This document shows positions 49,787-58,142 of a DNA stretch of 64,000 nucleotides, piece after piece. This stretch comes from Qipengyuania huizhouensis. GTDB lineage: Bacteria > Pseudomonadota > Alphaproteobacteria > Sphingomonadales > Sphingomonadaceae. Position 1 is the first letter of the stretch. Each line of letters begins with the position of its first letter. The notes below the pieces were generated by a model. It saw only the letters and a list, made by a program, of their open reading frames with translations, was not told the DNA's origin and searched no databases. The stretch lies in NCBI RefSeq assembly GCF_019711635.1, contig NZ_JAIGNT010000008.1, forward strand, positions 34,581-98,580, given 5' to 3'. The position numbers and the translations under genes were made by a program.

Positions 49787-51421
49787 ATGGCGCGGTATAT
49801 TTTCATCACCGGCGGCGTGGTCTCCTCGCTCGGTAAAGGTCTCATGGCGGCTTCTCTGGCTGCGCTGCTGCAGGCGCGCGGTTACAAGGTCCGCATCCGC
49901 AAGTTCGATCCTTACCTGAACGTCGACCCGGGAACGATGAGCCCGTATCAACACGGCGAAGTCTTTGTGACCGACGACGGCGCAGAGACCGATCTCGACC
50001 TTGGGCACTACGAACGCTTTACCGGCGTTTCCGCCCATCAGGGTGATAATATCACTTCCGGTCGCGTCTATCAGCAGATCATCGCGAAGGAACGGCGCGG
50101 GGACTATCTCGGTGCGACCGTCCAGGTAGTTCCGCACGTCACCGATGCAATCAAGGAGTTCGCGCTGGCCGGGCAGGACGATCACGATTTCATCCTGTGC
50201 GAGATCGGCGGTACGGTCGGCGATATCGAGAGCCTTCCGTTCATGGAAGCGATTCGTCAGCTCCGTAACGAGCTGGAGCCTATGCAGTCACTCAGCGTCC
50301 ATGTGACGCTGGTCCCCTATATCGCAGCGGCGGGCGAGCTGAAAACCAAGCCTACCCAGCATTCCGTGCGGGAACTGGCGAGTCTTGGTATCAAGCCCGA
50401 TGTCTTGCTCTGCCGGGCGGAGCATCCCATTCCTGATAGCGAACGTCAGAAGATTTCGAACTTCTGCAATGTCCGCAAGGAAGCCGTCATCCCCGCGCTG
50501 GATGCACCGTCGATCTATTCTGTTCCGTTACAGTATCATGCAGAAGGACTGGATACCGAGGTGCTGCGCGGCTTCGGTATCACCGATGCGCCCGACCCGG
50601 ATCTGTCGCGCTGGTATGATGTCGTCGATCGCCATTCCAATCCGGAAGGCGAGGTGACCATCGGCGTGGTCGGCAAGTATGTCGGATTGCAGGATGCCTA
50701 CAAGTCACTGAACGAAGCGCTGATCCATGGAGGCATGGCGCACCGCGTCAAAGTCAATATCAAGTGGATCGACGCCGAGGTCTTCGAGCAAAGCGATGGC
50801 GAGATTGCTGCGCAACTCGAGCCCATGCACGGCATCCTCGTACCCGGCGGCTTCGGTGAGCGCGGCAGCGAGGGCAAGATTGCCAGTGTGCGTTTCGCGC
50901 GCGAGCGGAAAGTGCCGTTCCTGGGAATTTGCCTGGGCATGCAGATGGCCTGTATCGAGGGTGCCCGCACAGCCGGTCTGGATAAGGCCAGCTCGACGGA
51001 ATTTGGCGAAACCACCGAACCGGTAGTCGGCATCATCACCGAATGGATGAGCGAAGAGGGACTTCAGAAGCGCGAGAAGGGGGGGGACCTCGGTGGCACG
51101 ATGCGGCTTGGTGCATACGATGCGAAACTGGCAGCCAACAGTCATGTTTCTTCGATCTATGGCGGCACGACCGATATTTCGGAGCGTCACCGGCACCGGT
51201 ACGAGGTCAACGCGGCTTACATCGAACCGCTCGAAAAGCAGGGTTTGATCTTTTCCGGCATGTCACCCGACGGCCTGCTACCGGAAATCGTCGAGCGACC
51301 CGACCATCCCTGGTTCGTAGGCGTACAATTCCATCCCGAACTCAAGTCCAGACCGTTCGAGCCGCACCCCCTGTTTGCGGGCTTTATTGGAGCGGCACTC
51401 GAGCAAGCGCGCTTGGTCTGA
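49787..51421 (+). CDS. pyrG: CTP synthase
   Basis: The 544-residue protein has both domains. The N-terminal amidoligase domain reads [29 protein letters not shown], with the P-loop-like GKG and the CTP-inhibition site [22 protein letters not shown]. The C-terminal glutamine amidotransferase domain has Cys in [11 protein letters not shown] and His/Glu in VQFHPELKS. It makes CTP from UTP and glutamine. The upstream stem-loop at 49721-49744 suggests it has its own promoter in the 42 bases that follow or reads through. Confidence 0.97.
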   Translation: MARYIFITGGVVSSLGKGLMAASLAALLQARGYKVRIRKFDPYLNVDPGTMSPYQHGEVFVTDDGAETDLDLGHYERFTGVSAHQGDNITSGRVYQQIIAKERRGDYLGATVQVVPHVTDAIKEFALAGQDDHDFILCEIGGTVGDIESLPFMEAIRQLRNELEPMQSLSVHVTLVPYIAAAGELKTKPTQHSVRELASLGIKPDVLLCRAEHPIPDSERQKISNFCNVRKEAVIPALDAPSIYSVPLQYHAEGLDTEVLRGFGITDAPDPDLSRWYDVVDRHSNPEGEVTIGVVGKYVGLQDAYKSLNEALIHGGMAHRVKVNIKWIDAEVFEQSDGEIAAQLEPMHGILVPGGFGERGSEGKIASVRFARERKVPFLGICLGMQMACIEGARTAGLDKASSTEFGETTEPVVGIITEWMSEEGLQKREKGGDLGGTMRLGAYDAKLAANSHVSSIYGGTTDISERHRHRYEVNAAYIEPLEKQGLIFSGMSPDGLLPEIVERPDHPWFVGVQFHPELKSRPFEPHPLFAGFIGAALEQARLV

Positions 51422-51743
51422 AATATTTTTCGCACCAAGGCGCCAGATCTAAGTGCCTGATATGTTGCACTGTACCCAAGAGCATTTGTAGGCACGCGAC
51501 ACATCGTCACGTCTATTGCTCGCGACGCCGCTTTATCTTTTGTTACAATTAATGCAGGACGCCCGCGACTCGGTTTCAAAAAGCTATTGAGTGCACGAGG
51601 TTTTCGCTGAGCGCGCAAGTGGTGGGACTTGCCTCGAACCCGGTCGTCTTCTGCGACCCGGACGGCCGAATCCGAGGCTTGGCGGCGCTAGTCGTCGCGG
51701 GGGCGGTGCCATTGGTGCCGTCCCCATTCTTTATCCGGCACAG
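51422..51743. other. intergenic region without a recognisable gene
   Basis: This 322-base stretch lies between the convergent pyrG and hsp20 genes. Open frames cross it but have no ribosome binding site, no recognisable protein pattern and overlap hsp20. It is AT-richer near 51520-51560 (TTTATCTTTTGTTACAATTAATG). No RNA gene or repeat was recognised. The hsp20 terminator follows at 51744. Confidence 0.5.
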
Positions 51744-51773
51744 AAAAAGCGGCGCCTCCGGAAAGGCGCCGCT
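51744..51773 (-). terminator. intrinsic terminator of hsp20
   Basis: On the - strand a perfect 10-base stem (AGCGGCGCCT with its complement, 6-base loop) is followed by TTTTT. It lies 22 bases beyond the hsp20 stop codon. Confidence 0.88.
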
Positions 51774-51794
51774 CTCTCTATATATCCGATCCGA

Positions 51795-52262
51795 TCAGGC
51801 TGCGGCAGTTTCGTCGTCGTCCTTGACGATTTCGAGAGCTTGCTTGCCGCCGATCGAAATCTTCTTTGGCTTCATCGCGTCGGGCACTTCACGCACGAGA
51901 TCTATTATCAGCATGCCATCCTTGAGGTCGGCAGCCTTGACCCGTACATAGTCCGCCAGATCGAACCGACGTTCGAAACCGCGGTTTGCAATGCCGACAT
52001 GCAGCATTTCGCCTTCGGGCTGGTCGTCGCGCTTGCGTCCTTGAATTACCAGAAGGTTCTGCTGCGCGGTAATGTCGAGATCTTCGGCGCGAAAGCCGGC
52101 CACCGCGAGTGTGATGCGGTACTCATCATCATCGCAGCGTTCTATATTGAAAGGTGGATAGTTATCGCCCCCGGCGTTGCGCGCCTGACGCTCCATCAGG
52201 TCGAACAGACGGTCGAAACCGACGGTGGAGCGGCGATAAGGGGTGGTGTCGAAACGGTTCAT
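51795..52262 (-). CDS. small heat-shock protein (Hsp20 / IbpA type)
   Basis: From the ATG at 52262, with GGAGGA nine bases before it, the product has 155 residues. It has the alpha-crystallin domain of class A bacterial sHsps: NYPPFNIERCDDDEYRITLAVAGF, NLLVIQGRKRDD, and GIANRGFERRFDLADYVRVKAADLKDGMLIIDLVREVP. The N-terminal start MNRFDTTPYRRSTVGFDRLFDLME is IbpA/HspA-like. It is an ATP-independent holdase for unfolding proteins. A heat-shock sigma promoter and a ROSE-like thermometer precede it, so control at both transcription and translation is likely. Confidence 0.95.
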   Translation of the reverse strand: MNRFDTTPYRRSTVGFDRLFDLMERQARNAGGDNYPPFNIERCDDDEYRITLAVAGFRAEDLDITAQQNLLVIQGRKRDDQPEGEMLHVGIANRGFERRFDLADYVRVKAADLKDGMLIIDLVREVPDAMKPKKISIGGKQALEIVKDDDETAAA

Positions 52263-52267
52263 CGAAA

Positions 52268-52290
52268 CAAATCCTCCAATGAGCAATTTG
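52268..52290 (-). promoter_or_regulatory. ROSE-type RNA thermometer hairpin
   Basis: In the hsp20 leader mRNA the arm CAAA-UUGCU-C pairs with G-AGGA-UUUG across the loop AUUG. The UUGCU pentamer pairs with the AGGA Shine-Dalgarno core while leaving one G unpaired, which is the hallmark of ROSE thermometers known from alphaproteobacterial heat-shock genes. The hairpin covers the ribosome binding site of hsp20. Upstream in the leader (about 52300-52345) two further GC-rich hairpins can form, as in multi-hairpin ROSE elements. Confidence 0.78.
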
Positions 52291-52353
52291 AGTGTGTAAA
52301 AGGGGCCCATCAGTGGCACCCCCGCGCTGCCGCACCATGCGACGGCACAACCA

Positions 52354-52381
52354 AGATAATCTCTTCCAAATTGCTTTCAAG
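52354..52381 (-). promoter_or_regulatory. RpoH-type heat-shock promoter of hsp20
   Basis: On the - strand CTTG (within CTTGAAA) is followed after 17 bases by ATTATCT. This fits the alphaproteobacterial sigma-32 pattern CTTG-N17/18-CYTATNT with one mismatch. It would start the transcript about 85 bases upstream of the hsp20 start codon, leaving room for the thermometer leader. Confidence 0.65.
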
Positions 52382-52429
52382 CAGAGCCTGCAAGCCCTAT
52401 TCATGAACAGGAACCCAAAAGGATATTAA

Positions 52430-52696
52430 ATGAACCAGCCGCGTATCGACATCTACACCAAGTTCGGTTGCGGGTACTGCTTCCGCGCCAAGCGCCTGCT
52501 CGATGAAAAAGGTGCGGATTACGAGGAACACGATATCACCATGGGCGGCCCCAAGCGTGAGGAAATGCTCCAGCGGGCACCTCAAGCTCGTACGGTTCCG
52601 CAAATCTTTATCGGCGAAACTTACGTCGGTGGGTCCGATGAACTCGCAGCGCTCGAACGCGCCGGGAAGCTGGACGCGCTGCTCGAGGCTGAATGA
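52430..52696 (+). CDS. grxC: glutaredoxin 3
   Basis: The 88-residue protein has the thioredoxin-fold active site KFGCGYCFRAKRLL (CGYC rather than the usual CPYC) and the glutathione-site motifs RTVPQIFIGETYVGGSDELAAL. It reduces disulfides and mixed glutathione disulfides in the cytoplasm. AAAAGGA precedes the start. The stop overlaps the start of the nitrilase-superfamily gene by four bases, so the two are co-translated. Confidence 0.95.
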   Translation: MNQPRIDIYTKFGCGYCFRAKRLLDEKGADYEEHDITMGGPKREEMLQRAPQARTVPQIFIGETYVGGSDELAALERAGKLDALLEAE

Positions 52697-53508
52697 CCCG
52701 TATAGCCGTCCTTCAAACGACTACCGGCATTGACCCCAAGGCGAATGCCGATCATTTGGGCAAGGCTGTTGCGCGAGCAGCAGGCGAGGGAGCGGCTATG
52801 CTCTTCACGCCCGAGATGTCAGGACTGCTCGATCGCGACCGGAGCCGCGCTGCTGCATCGATCAGCCGAGAAGAGAACGATCCGGTCCTTGGCGCAGTTC
52901 GCGAAGCTAGTGCGAAACACGGAATTTGGACATGCATTGGCTCGTTGGCGATTGATACGGGCGAGGGTAAGTGGGCAAACCGTTCACTCATCATCGATGC
53001 CTCCGGCAATATTGCCGCACGTTACGACAAGATCCACATGTTCGATGTCGATCTGGCGTCGGGGGAAAGCTGGCGCGAATCCAACGCGTATCGCGCCGGC
53101 GAGCACGTGGTGACGGTAGAGACCCCGATCGGCAAGCTCGGCCTGGCCGTTTGCTATGACCTCAGGTTTCCAGCGCTATTCGAAGCACTTGGAAATGCGC
53201 GCTGCGATGCGATCGCAATTCCGGCAGCCTTTACCGTGCCGACCGGGGAAGCCCACTGGCATGTGCTGCAACGTGCCCGGGCGATTGAGGCTAGCGCCTA
53301 TGTCATAGCCGCAGCGCAAGTAGGAAATCACGAGGACGGCCGCCGAACATATGGTCACAGCCTTGCAATCGACCCTTGGGGCGAGGTGCTGCTTGACATG
53401 GGAGGGCACGAAGCCGGTCTGGGTTTGGCCGAGATAGACGCTGAAAGAATAGAACAGGTGCGTTCGCAGGTGCCCAGCCTTGCCAATCGACGCAAAATCT
53501 CCAACTAG
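52693..53508 (+). CDS. carbon-nitrogen hydrolase (nitrilase superfamily, Nit1/omega-amidase-like)
   Basis: The 271-residue protein has the Glu-Lys-Cys triad: Glu in MLFTPEMSGLL, Lys in ARYDKIHMFDVD, and Cys in LAVCYDLRFPALFEAL. The KIHMFDVD and CYDLRFP forms are typical of the Nit/NitFhit branch, which hydrolyses deaminated glutathione or omega-amides. Coupling to grxC would fit a glutathione-related repair role; this is an inference. The family groups many amidases, so substrate is not fixed. Confidence 0.92.
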   Translation: MTRIAVLQTTTGIDPKANADHLGKAVARAAGEGAAMLFTPEMSGLLDRDRSRAAASISREENDPVLGAVREASAKHGIWTCIGSLAIDTGEGKWANRSLIIDASGNIAARYDKIHMFDVDLASGESWRESNAYRAGEHVVTVETPIGKLGLAVCYDLRFPALFEALGNARCDAIAIPAAFTVPTGEAHWHVLQRARAIEASAYVIAAAQVGNHEDGRRTYGHSLAIDPWGEVLLDMGGHEAGLGLAEIDAERIEQVRSQVPSLANRRKISN

Positions 53509-53514
53509 GCGCGC

Positions 53515-53979
53515 ATGATCGTATTCGACCTCCATTGTGACCAGGGCCACCGTTTCGAGGGCTGGTTCGGCTCCTCCAACGATTTTGATAATCAGATGGA
53601 ACGGGGACTGATCGATTGCCCCGAATGTGGCAGCAAAAGTATCGGGAAGGCGCCCATGGCCCCGTCCGTCGGCACAAAGGGCAATAAACGCGAAAGCCGT
53701 CACCCTGCAAAAGAAGCGCAACTATCCAATGCACCCATGCCGCCAGAGGTCGAAAAAGCGATCAGGCAACTGGCGAACGCACAGGCAAAGGCGCTTGAGA
53801 GTAGCAAGTGGGTGGGTGACAAATTCGCCGAAGAAGCCCGCTCGCAACATTATGGCGAAAAAGATGAGACGCCGATCCACGGCAAGGCTACGCGCAAGGA
53901 AGCCGAAGAACTGGCGGCCGAAGGGATTTCGGTGGCTCCTATACTCTTCCCGATCGCCGAACCCGACCAACTCAACTGA
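53515..53979 (+). CDS. DUF1178 family protein
   Basis: The 154-residue protein has the DUF1178 N-terminus, MIVFDLHCDQGHRFEGWFGSS, and a CPECGSKSIGKAPMAPSV zinc-ribbon-like half site. A charged middle is followed by the C-terminal signature ARSQHYGEKDETPIHGKATRKEAEELAAEGISVAPIL. The function is unknown; two Cys pairs may bind zinc. It starts six bases after the nitrilase gene, in the grxC operon, and ends 39 bases before a tRNA gene. The same trio is common in alphaproteobacteria. Confidence 0.9.
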   Translation: MIVFDLHCDQGHRFEGWFGSSNDFDNQMERGLIDCPECGSKSIGKAPMAPSVGTKGNKRESRHPAKEAQLSNAPMPPEVEKAIRQLANAQAKALESSKWVGDKFAEEARSQHYGEKDETPIHGKATRKEAEELAAEGISVAPILFPIAEPDQLN

Positions 53980-54018
53980 TTGCCACTCCGTCCCGAGCCG
54001 CTATAGAGCGCCTTCGGA

Positions 54019-54095
54019 GCGCCCGTAGCTCAGTCGGATAGAGCACCAGATTCCTAATCTGGGGGCCACAGGTTCGAATCCTGTCGGGCGCACCA
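54019..54095 (+). tRNA. tRNA-Arg (anticodon CCT)
   Basis: A full 77-base cloverleaf is visible: acceptor stem GCGCCCG / CGGGCGC, D arm GCTC...GAGC, anticodon stem CCAGA / TCTGG around the loop TTCCTAA (anticodon CCT), T arm ACAGG-TTCGAAT-CCTGT, discriminator A and an encoded CCA. It reads AGG codons. Confidence 0.96.
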
Positions 54096-54839
54096 CCTTT
54101 TCAAAGGCTTGGTAGGGGTAAGGGAGTTATCTCGTTAAGTTGAGGCAAGGCATAGGTACAGGTGGCGGCTTGGAAAAGAAGCTAATCGACTTGAAGGCCT
54201 TCGCCAGCAAGCTTCCTCCAGAGCACGACAAACTAAAAAAGGCCGTTCGAGATGGACAGATATCCATTCTGTTCACTCTGATCCATCAACTGCGGTCGTT
54301 TTTCGATCGTGCATTCGCAGAGCGGATGATTGAGCATTTCATGCAGGCTTCGGCGTTGGTGGCGGTTCAATCGGAAGATTGGTAATTAACCCTCGCGAAG
54401 CGTCAGGCAATTCAAGGGACAGTATACTTAACTCGAGGTGGTTTGCAGGCTCCGGCCCGCAACTGCTTTCCTACTCTTTCCTGTCGCGCTACCGCATCCA
54501 TTGCTCTTTGAACGTCGTAAATGCAGTCCATTCGACGCCCTGCCTCCCCCCGGGGGGCACCTGCAAAAGTGTCAATCGCTGCGAGGGAAAATATTCTCTT
54601 TAATTCCAATACTTTATGCAGATTTATCCGGAGTGACATAGTGTCGCCTTCGTCACCCGCCGAGTTCCTGAGACAGGATATTCAATCGCTGGTACTGTCG
54701 GGGCAAGTCCGCTGGCTAGTAAGGAACGGGGGGCTCTGGCTCCGCATCGGTGGCGCGAAAAAGGCACGGCTGCGCCGATCGGAGACAAATTGCAGCTAGT
54801 CCGACAGACCTGCGCAGGCCAGTCTTCCCGGCACCGAGA
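54096..54839. other. gene-poor region after tRNA-Arg
   Basis: No recognised gene occupies these 744 bases. The stretch is less GC-rich than its surroundings in places (for example 54590-54640). One frame of 81 codons at 54140-54385 is listed separately. At 54416-54431 the sequence GGGACAGTATACTTAA occurs, a type of string I associate, without certainty, with edges of Y1-transposase elements. The location directly downstream of a tRNA 3' end fits an old integration site, though no duplicated tRNA end was found. Confidence 0.4.
54140..54385 (+). CDS. doubtful small ORF downstream of tRNA-Arg
   Basis: The frame of 81 codons has only TTG starts and no convincing ribosome binding site. Its product would be mostly helical and charged (LEKKLIDLKAFASKLPPEHDKLKKAVRDGQI, then LFTLIHQLRSFFDRAFAERMIEHFMQ), which looks protein-like. 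It may be the remnant of a larger gene or a small accessory gene of a mobile element. No family is recognised, and it may not be expressed. Confidence 0.3.
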   Translation: MRQGIGTGGGLEKKLIDLKAFASKLPPEHDKLKKAVRDGQISILFTLIHQLRSFFDRAFAERMIEHFMQASALVAVQSEDW

Positions 54840-55718
54840 TCAGGGCGTTTTTTTGCTCGTCCGTCCAAGTTGGCTGACGGGAACCGTCTCCTTGAACGTG
54901 TGAGTAACGTAGGGAAATGGGATTTCGATACCCGCTTCATCAAGCGATGCCTTGATCGCGCGAATGACCTTGTCCTTGCTCTCCCGGCCAGAGCGAGGCG
55001 TGCTACCCGCCCACCATCGCACGAGAAAATCGACCGAGCTGGAGTTGAACTCCTGTGCGAAGATGTCGACCCCCTTGCTTGCCAGCACATCGGTAACGCC
55101 CTCGACTGCGCGCCGGATAATATCGGCCGCGTGATCGAGATTGGTGTCGTAGGAAACGCCAACCACCGCATCGTATCGACGCTGTTCTACATCGGTCAGA
55201 ATCTCGACCGGGTTTTTGAACAGGATCGAATTCGGCACCACCGTCAGCTCACCCGAGAGCTTGCGGACATGGGTCTCGCGCAGGGTAATGTGCTCGACCT
55301 TACCCGTGATGCCTTCACATTCGATGACGTCGCCAATCTGCATTTTTTCCCGCAGCATAATCAGTATGCCGGCGAAGAAATTCTCGAAGATATCCTGGAA
55401 CGCGAAGCCGATCGCAACTGCACCTATGCCCAGGCCCGCAAGGAGGCTTGCAGCTGTAAGCCCCGGCATGACCACCACTGCAGCGATGAACAGCCCCACG
55501 ATCCATATGGTCAGCCTGACCAAAGTATCGACGAGGTTTTTAAGGCTCGACCGAATTTCGGTACGGCCCACGATCATATCCGAGATGCGCACCGCGAAGC
55601 GCGCGATGATCCAAGTGATCAGAACGATCAGAAGCGATATGGCAAGGCTGGGCAAAGACGCAACGAAGGCTTCGCTCATCTCCTGCAGCTGCTCACGCAG
55701 CGTTTCGACGTAATTCAC
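54840..55718 (-). CDS. mscS: small-conductance mechanosensitive channel (MscS family)
   Basis: Read from GTG at 55718, with GGGAG at good spacing, the product has 292 residues; the in-frame TTG at 55775 has no ribosome binding site. Three membrane helices precede the beta domain: the pore helix reads AASLLAGLGIGAVAIGFAFQDIFENFFAGILIML, the MscS signature, followed by IGDVIECEGITGKVEHITLRET and VVPNSILFKNPV. It opens on hypo-osmotic shock in the inner membrane. It lies downstream of the VOC and hpd genes on the same strand but 90 bases away. Confidence 0.93.
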   Translation of the reverse strand: MNYVETLREQLQEMSEAFVASLPSLAISLLIVLITWIIARFAVRISDMIVGRTEIRSSLKNLVDTLVRLTIWIVGLFIAAVVVMPGLTAASLLAGLGIGAVAIGFAFQDIFENFFAGILIMLREKMQIGDVIECEGITGKVEHITLRETHVRKLSGELTVVPNSILFKNPVEILTDVEQRRYDAVVGVSYDTNLDHAADIIRRAVEGVTDVLASKGVDIFAQEFNSSSVDFLVRWWAGSTPRSGRESKDKVIRAIKASLDEAGIEIPFPYVTHTFKETVPVSQLGRTSKKTP

Positions 55719-55808
55719 AGATGGCTCCCTTTGCACGGCAACGTTGTGCAGCGCAGCAGGTTCCAAAATGGCCAAGAAGTAGAGTTTCTATCTGTTAGGC
55801 GAATTGGT

Positions 55809-56381
55809 TCAGCTTTTGCTGTGTTCCTTACGCGCTATTTCGTGCAGCCAGTCTGCGTGCCGGGGAGCCTTTTTCGTTTCACTCCACTCTTCCAGCATCA
55901 TCGGAGCTACACGTTTTAATTCGGCATACTGCTCGTCTGTACCGATGTCGGTCGCCAATTCGACGCGATGTCCATTGGGATCGAAGAAATAAATCGATTT
56001 GAAGATGCCATGATGGGTCGGACCGAGAACGTCGATGCCCAAGCTTTCGACATGCTCCTTGGCAGCTTGCAGCTCTTCTTCGCTTCCAACTTTGAACGCC
56101 AGGTGCTGGACCCATGCAGGGGTATTTTCGTCGCGCCCCATATCCTTCTGGTTGGGCAACTCGAAAAAGGCGAGTATGTTGCCATTACCCGCGTCCAGAA
56201 ACACGTGCATGTAGGGATCGTACTCACCAGTCGAAGGCACATGATCTTCGGCAAAGGCAGTAGTATAGTCCATGCCCAGAACCTTGCCGTACCATTCGAC
56301 GGTCTCTTTCGCATCCTTGCAACGGTATGCGGCGTGGTGGACGCCGCCAAGTTTGACGGGGTGGTCGGCTACGTCATTCAT
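55809..56381 (-). CDS. VOC superfamily protein coupled to hpd
   Basis: The 190-residue protein is a glyoxalase/bleomycin-resistance/dioxygenase-fold protein. The N-terminal [28 protein letters not shown] and the C-terminal [18 protein letters not shown] show the paired beta-alpha-beta-beta-beta units and likely metal ligands (His in GVHH, His in AWVQHLAF, Glu in RVELA). It overlaps hpd by four bases, so a role in aromatic amino-acid or ring-cleavage metabolism is inferred. The exact reaction is unknown. Confidence 0.85.
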   Translation of the reverse strand: MNDVADHPVKLGGVHHAAYRCKDAKETVEWYGKVLGMDYTTAFAEDHVPSTGEYDPYMHVFLDAGNGNILAFFELPNQKDMGRDENTPAWVQHLAFKVGSEEELQAAKEHVESLGIDVLGPTHHGIFKSIYFFDPNGHRVELATDIGTDEQYAELKRVAPMMLEEWSETKKAPRHADWLHEIARKEHSKS

Positions 56382-57499
56382 TCCGCAGGCTCCGTTTCAA
56401 TGGACTTCGCATCCTCGACATTCAGGACACCCCGCTTGATCTGATCGCGCTCCATACTTTCGAACAGCGCCTTGAAGTTGCCCTCGCCGAAGCCTTCGTC
56501 ACCCTTGCGCTGGATGAATTCGAAGAACACCGGGCCGACCTGTGCTTCGGCAAAAATTTGCAGAAGAAGGCGCGGCTGGCCGCCTTCGGTCGTGCCGTCG
56601 AGGAGAATGCCTCGCATCTTGAGCTGGTCGACGTCTTCGCCGTGATCGGGAAGACGCTCCGACAGCATTTCGTAATAGGTCTCGGGTGGGGCGGTCATGA
56701 AAGGAACTCCAAGTTCCTTCAGATTATCCCAGCAGCCGATGAGATCGTCGCAGATCAGGGCAATGTGCTGGATGCCTTCGCCGTTGAACTCCTTGAGGAA
56801 TTCTTCGATCTGGCCCTTGCCACCTTCGCCTTCTTCATTGAGCGGGATGCGGATCTTGCCGTCGGGTGCGGTAAGCGCCTTCGAGGTAAGGCCGGTGTAT
56901 TCGCCCTTGATGTCGAAGAAGCGGATTTCGCGGAAGTTGAAGAGCGTCTCGTAATAGTCCGCCCAGTACTTCATGCGGCCATTGTAGACATTGTGGGTCA
57001 GGTGATCGATCACGTTAAAGCCCGCGCCGACCGGGAATTTCTCCACACCATCGAGATACTCGAAGTCGATGTCGTAGATCGAAAGACCTTCCCCGTCCTG
57101 TTCGATATAACGATCGATCAGATAGATGATCGCGCCGCCAATCCCGCGGATCGCCGGAATGCGCAATTCCATCGGGCCGGTATCTACGACGACCGGCTCC
57201 GCACCGCGCTTTAACAACTCTTCATATGCGGCCTTCGCATTGCGTACGCGAAATCCCATACCGCAGGCTGAGGGGCCGTGCTCCCGCGCGAAGTACCAGG
57301 CCGCGCTGCGCGGTTCATAATTGATGATCAGATTGATCCCGCCCTGGCGCCACAGGTGAACGTCTTTCGAGCGATGGGTCGCGACATTGGTAAAGCCCAT
57401 GGCCTCGAAAACCGGTTCTATCACACCTTTATCTGGGGCACAGAATTCGACGAATTCGAAGCCGTCGAGACCGATGGGGTTTTCGAAAAGGTCGGGCAT
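56378..57499 (-). CDS. hpd: 4-hydroxyphenylpyruvate dioxygenase
   Basis: The 373-residue protein has the iron-binding triad of HPPD: His in [16 protein letters not shown], His in [13 protein letters not shown], and Glu in [30 protein letters not shown]. It converts 4-hydroxyphenylpyruvate to homogentisate in tyrosine degradation, also a route to pyomelanin. The start is preceded by GAGGA. The promoter region carries a long inverted repeat at 57519-57542. It is followed by the coupled VOC gene. Confidence 0.96.
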   Translation of the reverse strand: MPDLFENPIGLDGFEFVEFCAPDKGVIEPVFEAMGFTNVATHRSKDVHLWRQGGINLIINYEPRSAAWYFAREHGPSACGMGFRVRNAKAAYEELLKRGAEPVVVDTGPMELRIPAIRGIGGAIIYLIDRYIEQDGEGLSIYDIDFEYLDGVEKFPVGAGFNVIDHLTHNVYNGRMKYWADYYETLFNFREIRFFDIKGEYTGLTSKALTAPDGKIRIPLNEEGEGGKGQIEEFLKEFNGEGIQHIALICDDLIGCWDNLKELGVPFMTAPPETYYEMLSERLPDHGEDVDQLKMRGILLDGTTEGGQPRLLLQIFAEAQVGPVFFEFIQRKGDEGFGEGNFKALFESMERDQIKRGVLNVEDAKSIETEPAE

Positions 57500-57518
57500 G
57501 GAAATCCTCTGTCGGTTA

Positions 57519-57542
57519 AATTAGTTTCAATGGAAACCAATT
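57519..57542. promoter_or_regulatory. inverted repeat upstream of hpd (putative operator)
   Basis: Two 10-base arms, AATTAGTTTC and GAAACCAATT, flank AATG; they are complementary except at one position. The centre lies 31 bases upstream of the hpd start. Repeats of this size and symmetry are typical for dimeric regulators such as MarR- or TetR-type proteins controlling aromatic catabolism. No regulator gene is present in the window, so the binding protein is unknown. Confidence 0.6.
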
Positions 57543-57691
57543 ACGCTTGATGGCTGAGATTGTCAAGGTTGCAACGGGTCGGGCAGGGGCAGGGTTCCTT
57601 CGCCCGAACCGCCGCGAAAGCGGCCGCTAGCCGCCGGAATCCTTGCGAATTGCACTTGCCTCAAACGGTTAACTGTGATTCTGTGCGGGCC

Positions 57692-58006
57692 ATGAAGCGG
57701 GCAAGCAGATTCGACTTGGTTCGGAAGCAGAAGGCGGCGCAAAACGCGGCGCTCGTTGTCCTGCTCATTCTCGGCGGTCTTGCGGTGGCCGGTCCTTCGG
57801 GCCTGCTGGCCTGGAGCGAAAACCTGCGCCTTCTTGATCAGCGAGAAGCCCAGCTTGCGGCTCTCCAGAAGGAGCGCGCCGCGTTGGAAAACAAGGTCGC
57901 GTTACTGCATCCCGATCGCGCCGATCCGGACATGGTCGGCGAACTTCTGCGCAGCCAGCTCAACGTCGTCCACCCCGACGAAGTCGTCATAAAACTCGAC
58001 GACTAG
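57692..58006 (+). CDS. FtsB/DivIC-like septum formation initiator
   Basis: From the ATG at 57692 the product has 104 residues: a short basic cytoplasmic start, one membrane helix (AAQNAALVVLLILGGLAVAGPSGLLAW), then a leucine-rich coiled coil (LRLLDQREAQLAALQKERAALENKVALL) ending in a short conserved tail with DPDMVGELLRSQLNVVHPDEVVI. This is the FtsB/DivIC layout. FtsB links FtsL and FtsQ in the divisome. The position just before pdhA is common in alphaproteobacteria. Confidence 0.9.
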   Translation: MKRASRFDLVRKQKAAQNAALVVLLILGGLAVAGPSGLLAWSENLRLLDQREAQLAALQKERAALENKVALLHPDRADPDMVGELLRSQLNVVHPDEVVIKLDD

Positions 58007-58142
58007 CCTCCTGCACCGGGGGTGGAACCCTGCCGTTCCGTAAGGTTTTCGTATGCAAGCTACACGCACCGTTGCGCTGCCTGCAAGGCTGTGCCTATAG
58101 GCGCTGCATCATTCCTCCCCGGAAGAACAAGGGACAATTGTT

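Noticed and set aside
49304..50185. A 293-codon - strand frame across secG and pyrG
   Set aside because: It spans two recognised genes and their intergenic terminator.
51591..52406. A 271-codon + strand frame across the hsp20 gene and its promoter
   Set aside because: It runs antisense to a clear alpha-crystallin gene and through its terminator and thermometer.
54412..54639. A 75-codon - strand frame in the gap after tRNA-Arg, considered as a transposase remnant
   Set aside because: Only its last residues touch the transposon-like string; no transposase motif such as HUH or a catalytic Tyr context is visible.
54750..55919. A 389-codon + strand frame opposite mscS
   Set aside because: The MscS pore-helix signature on the other strand settles the coding strand.
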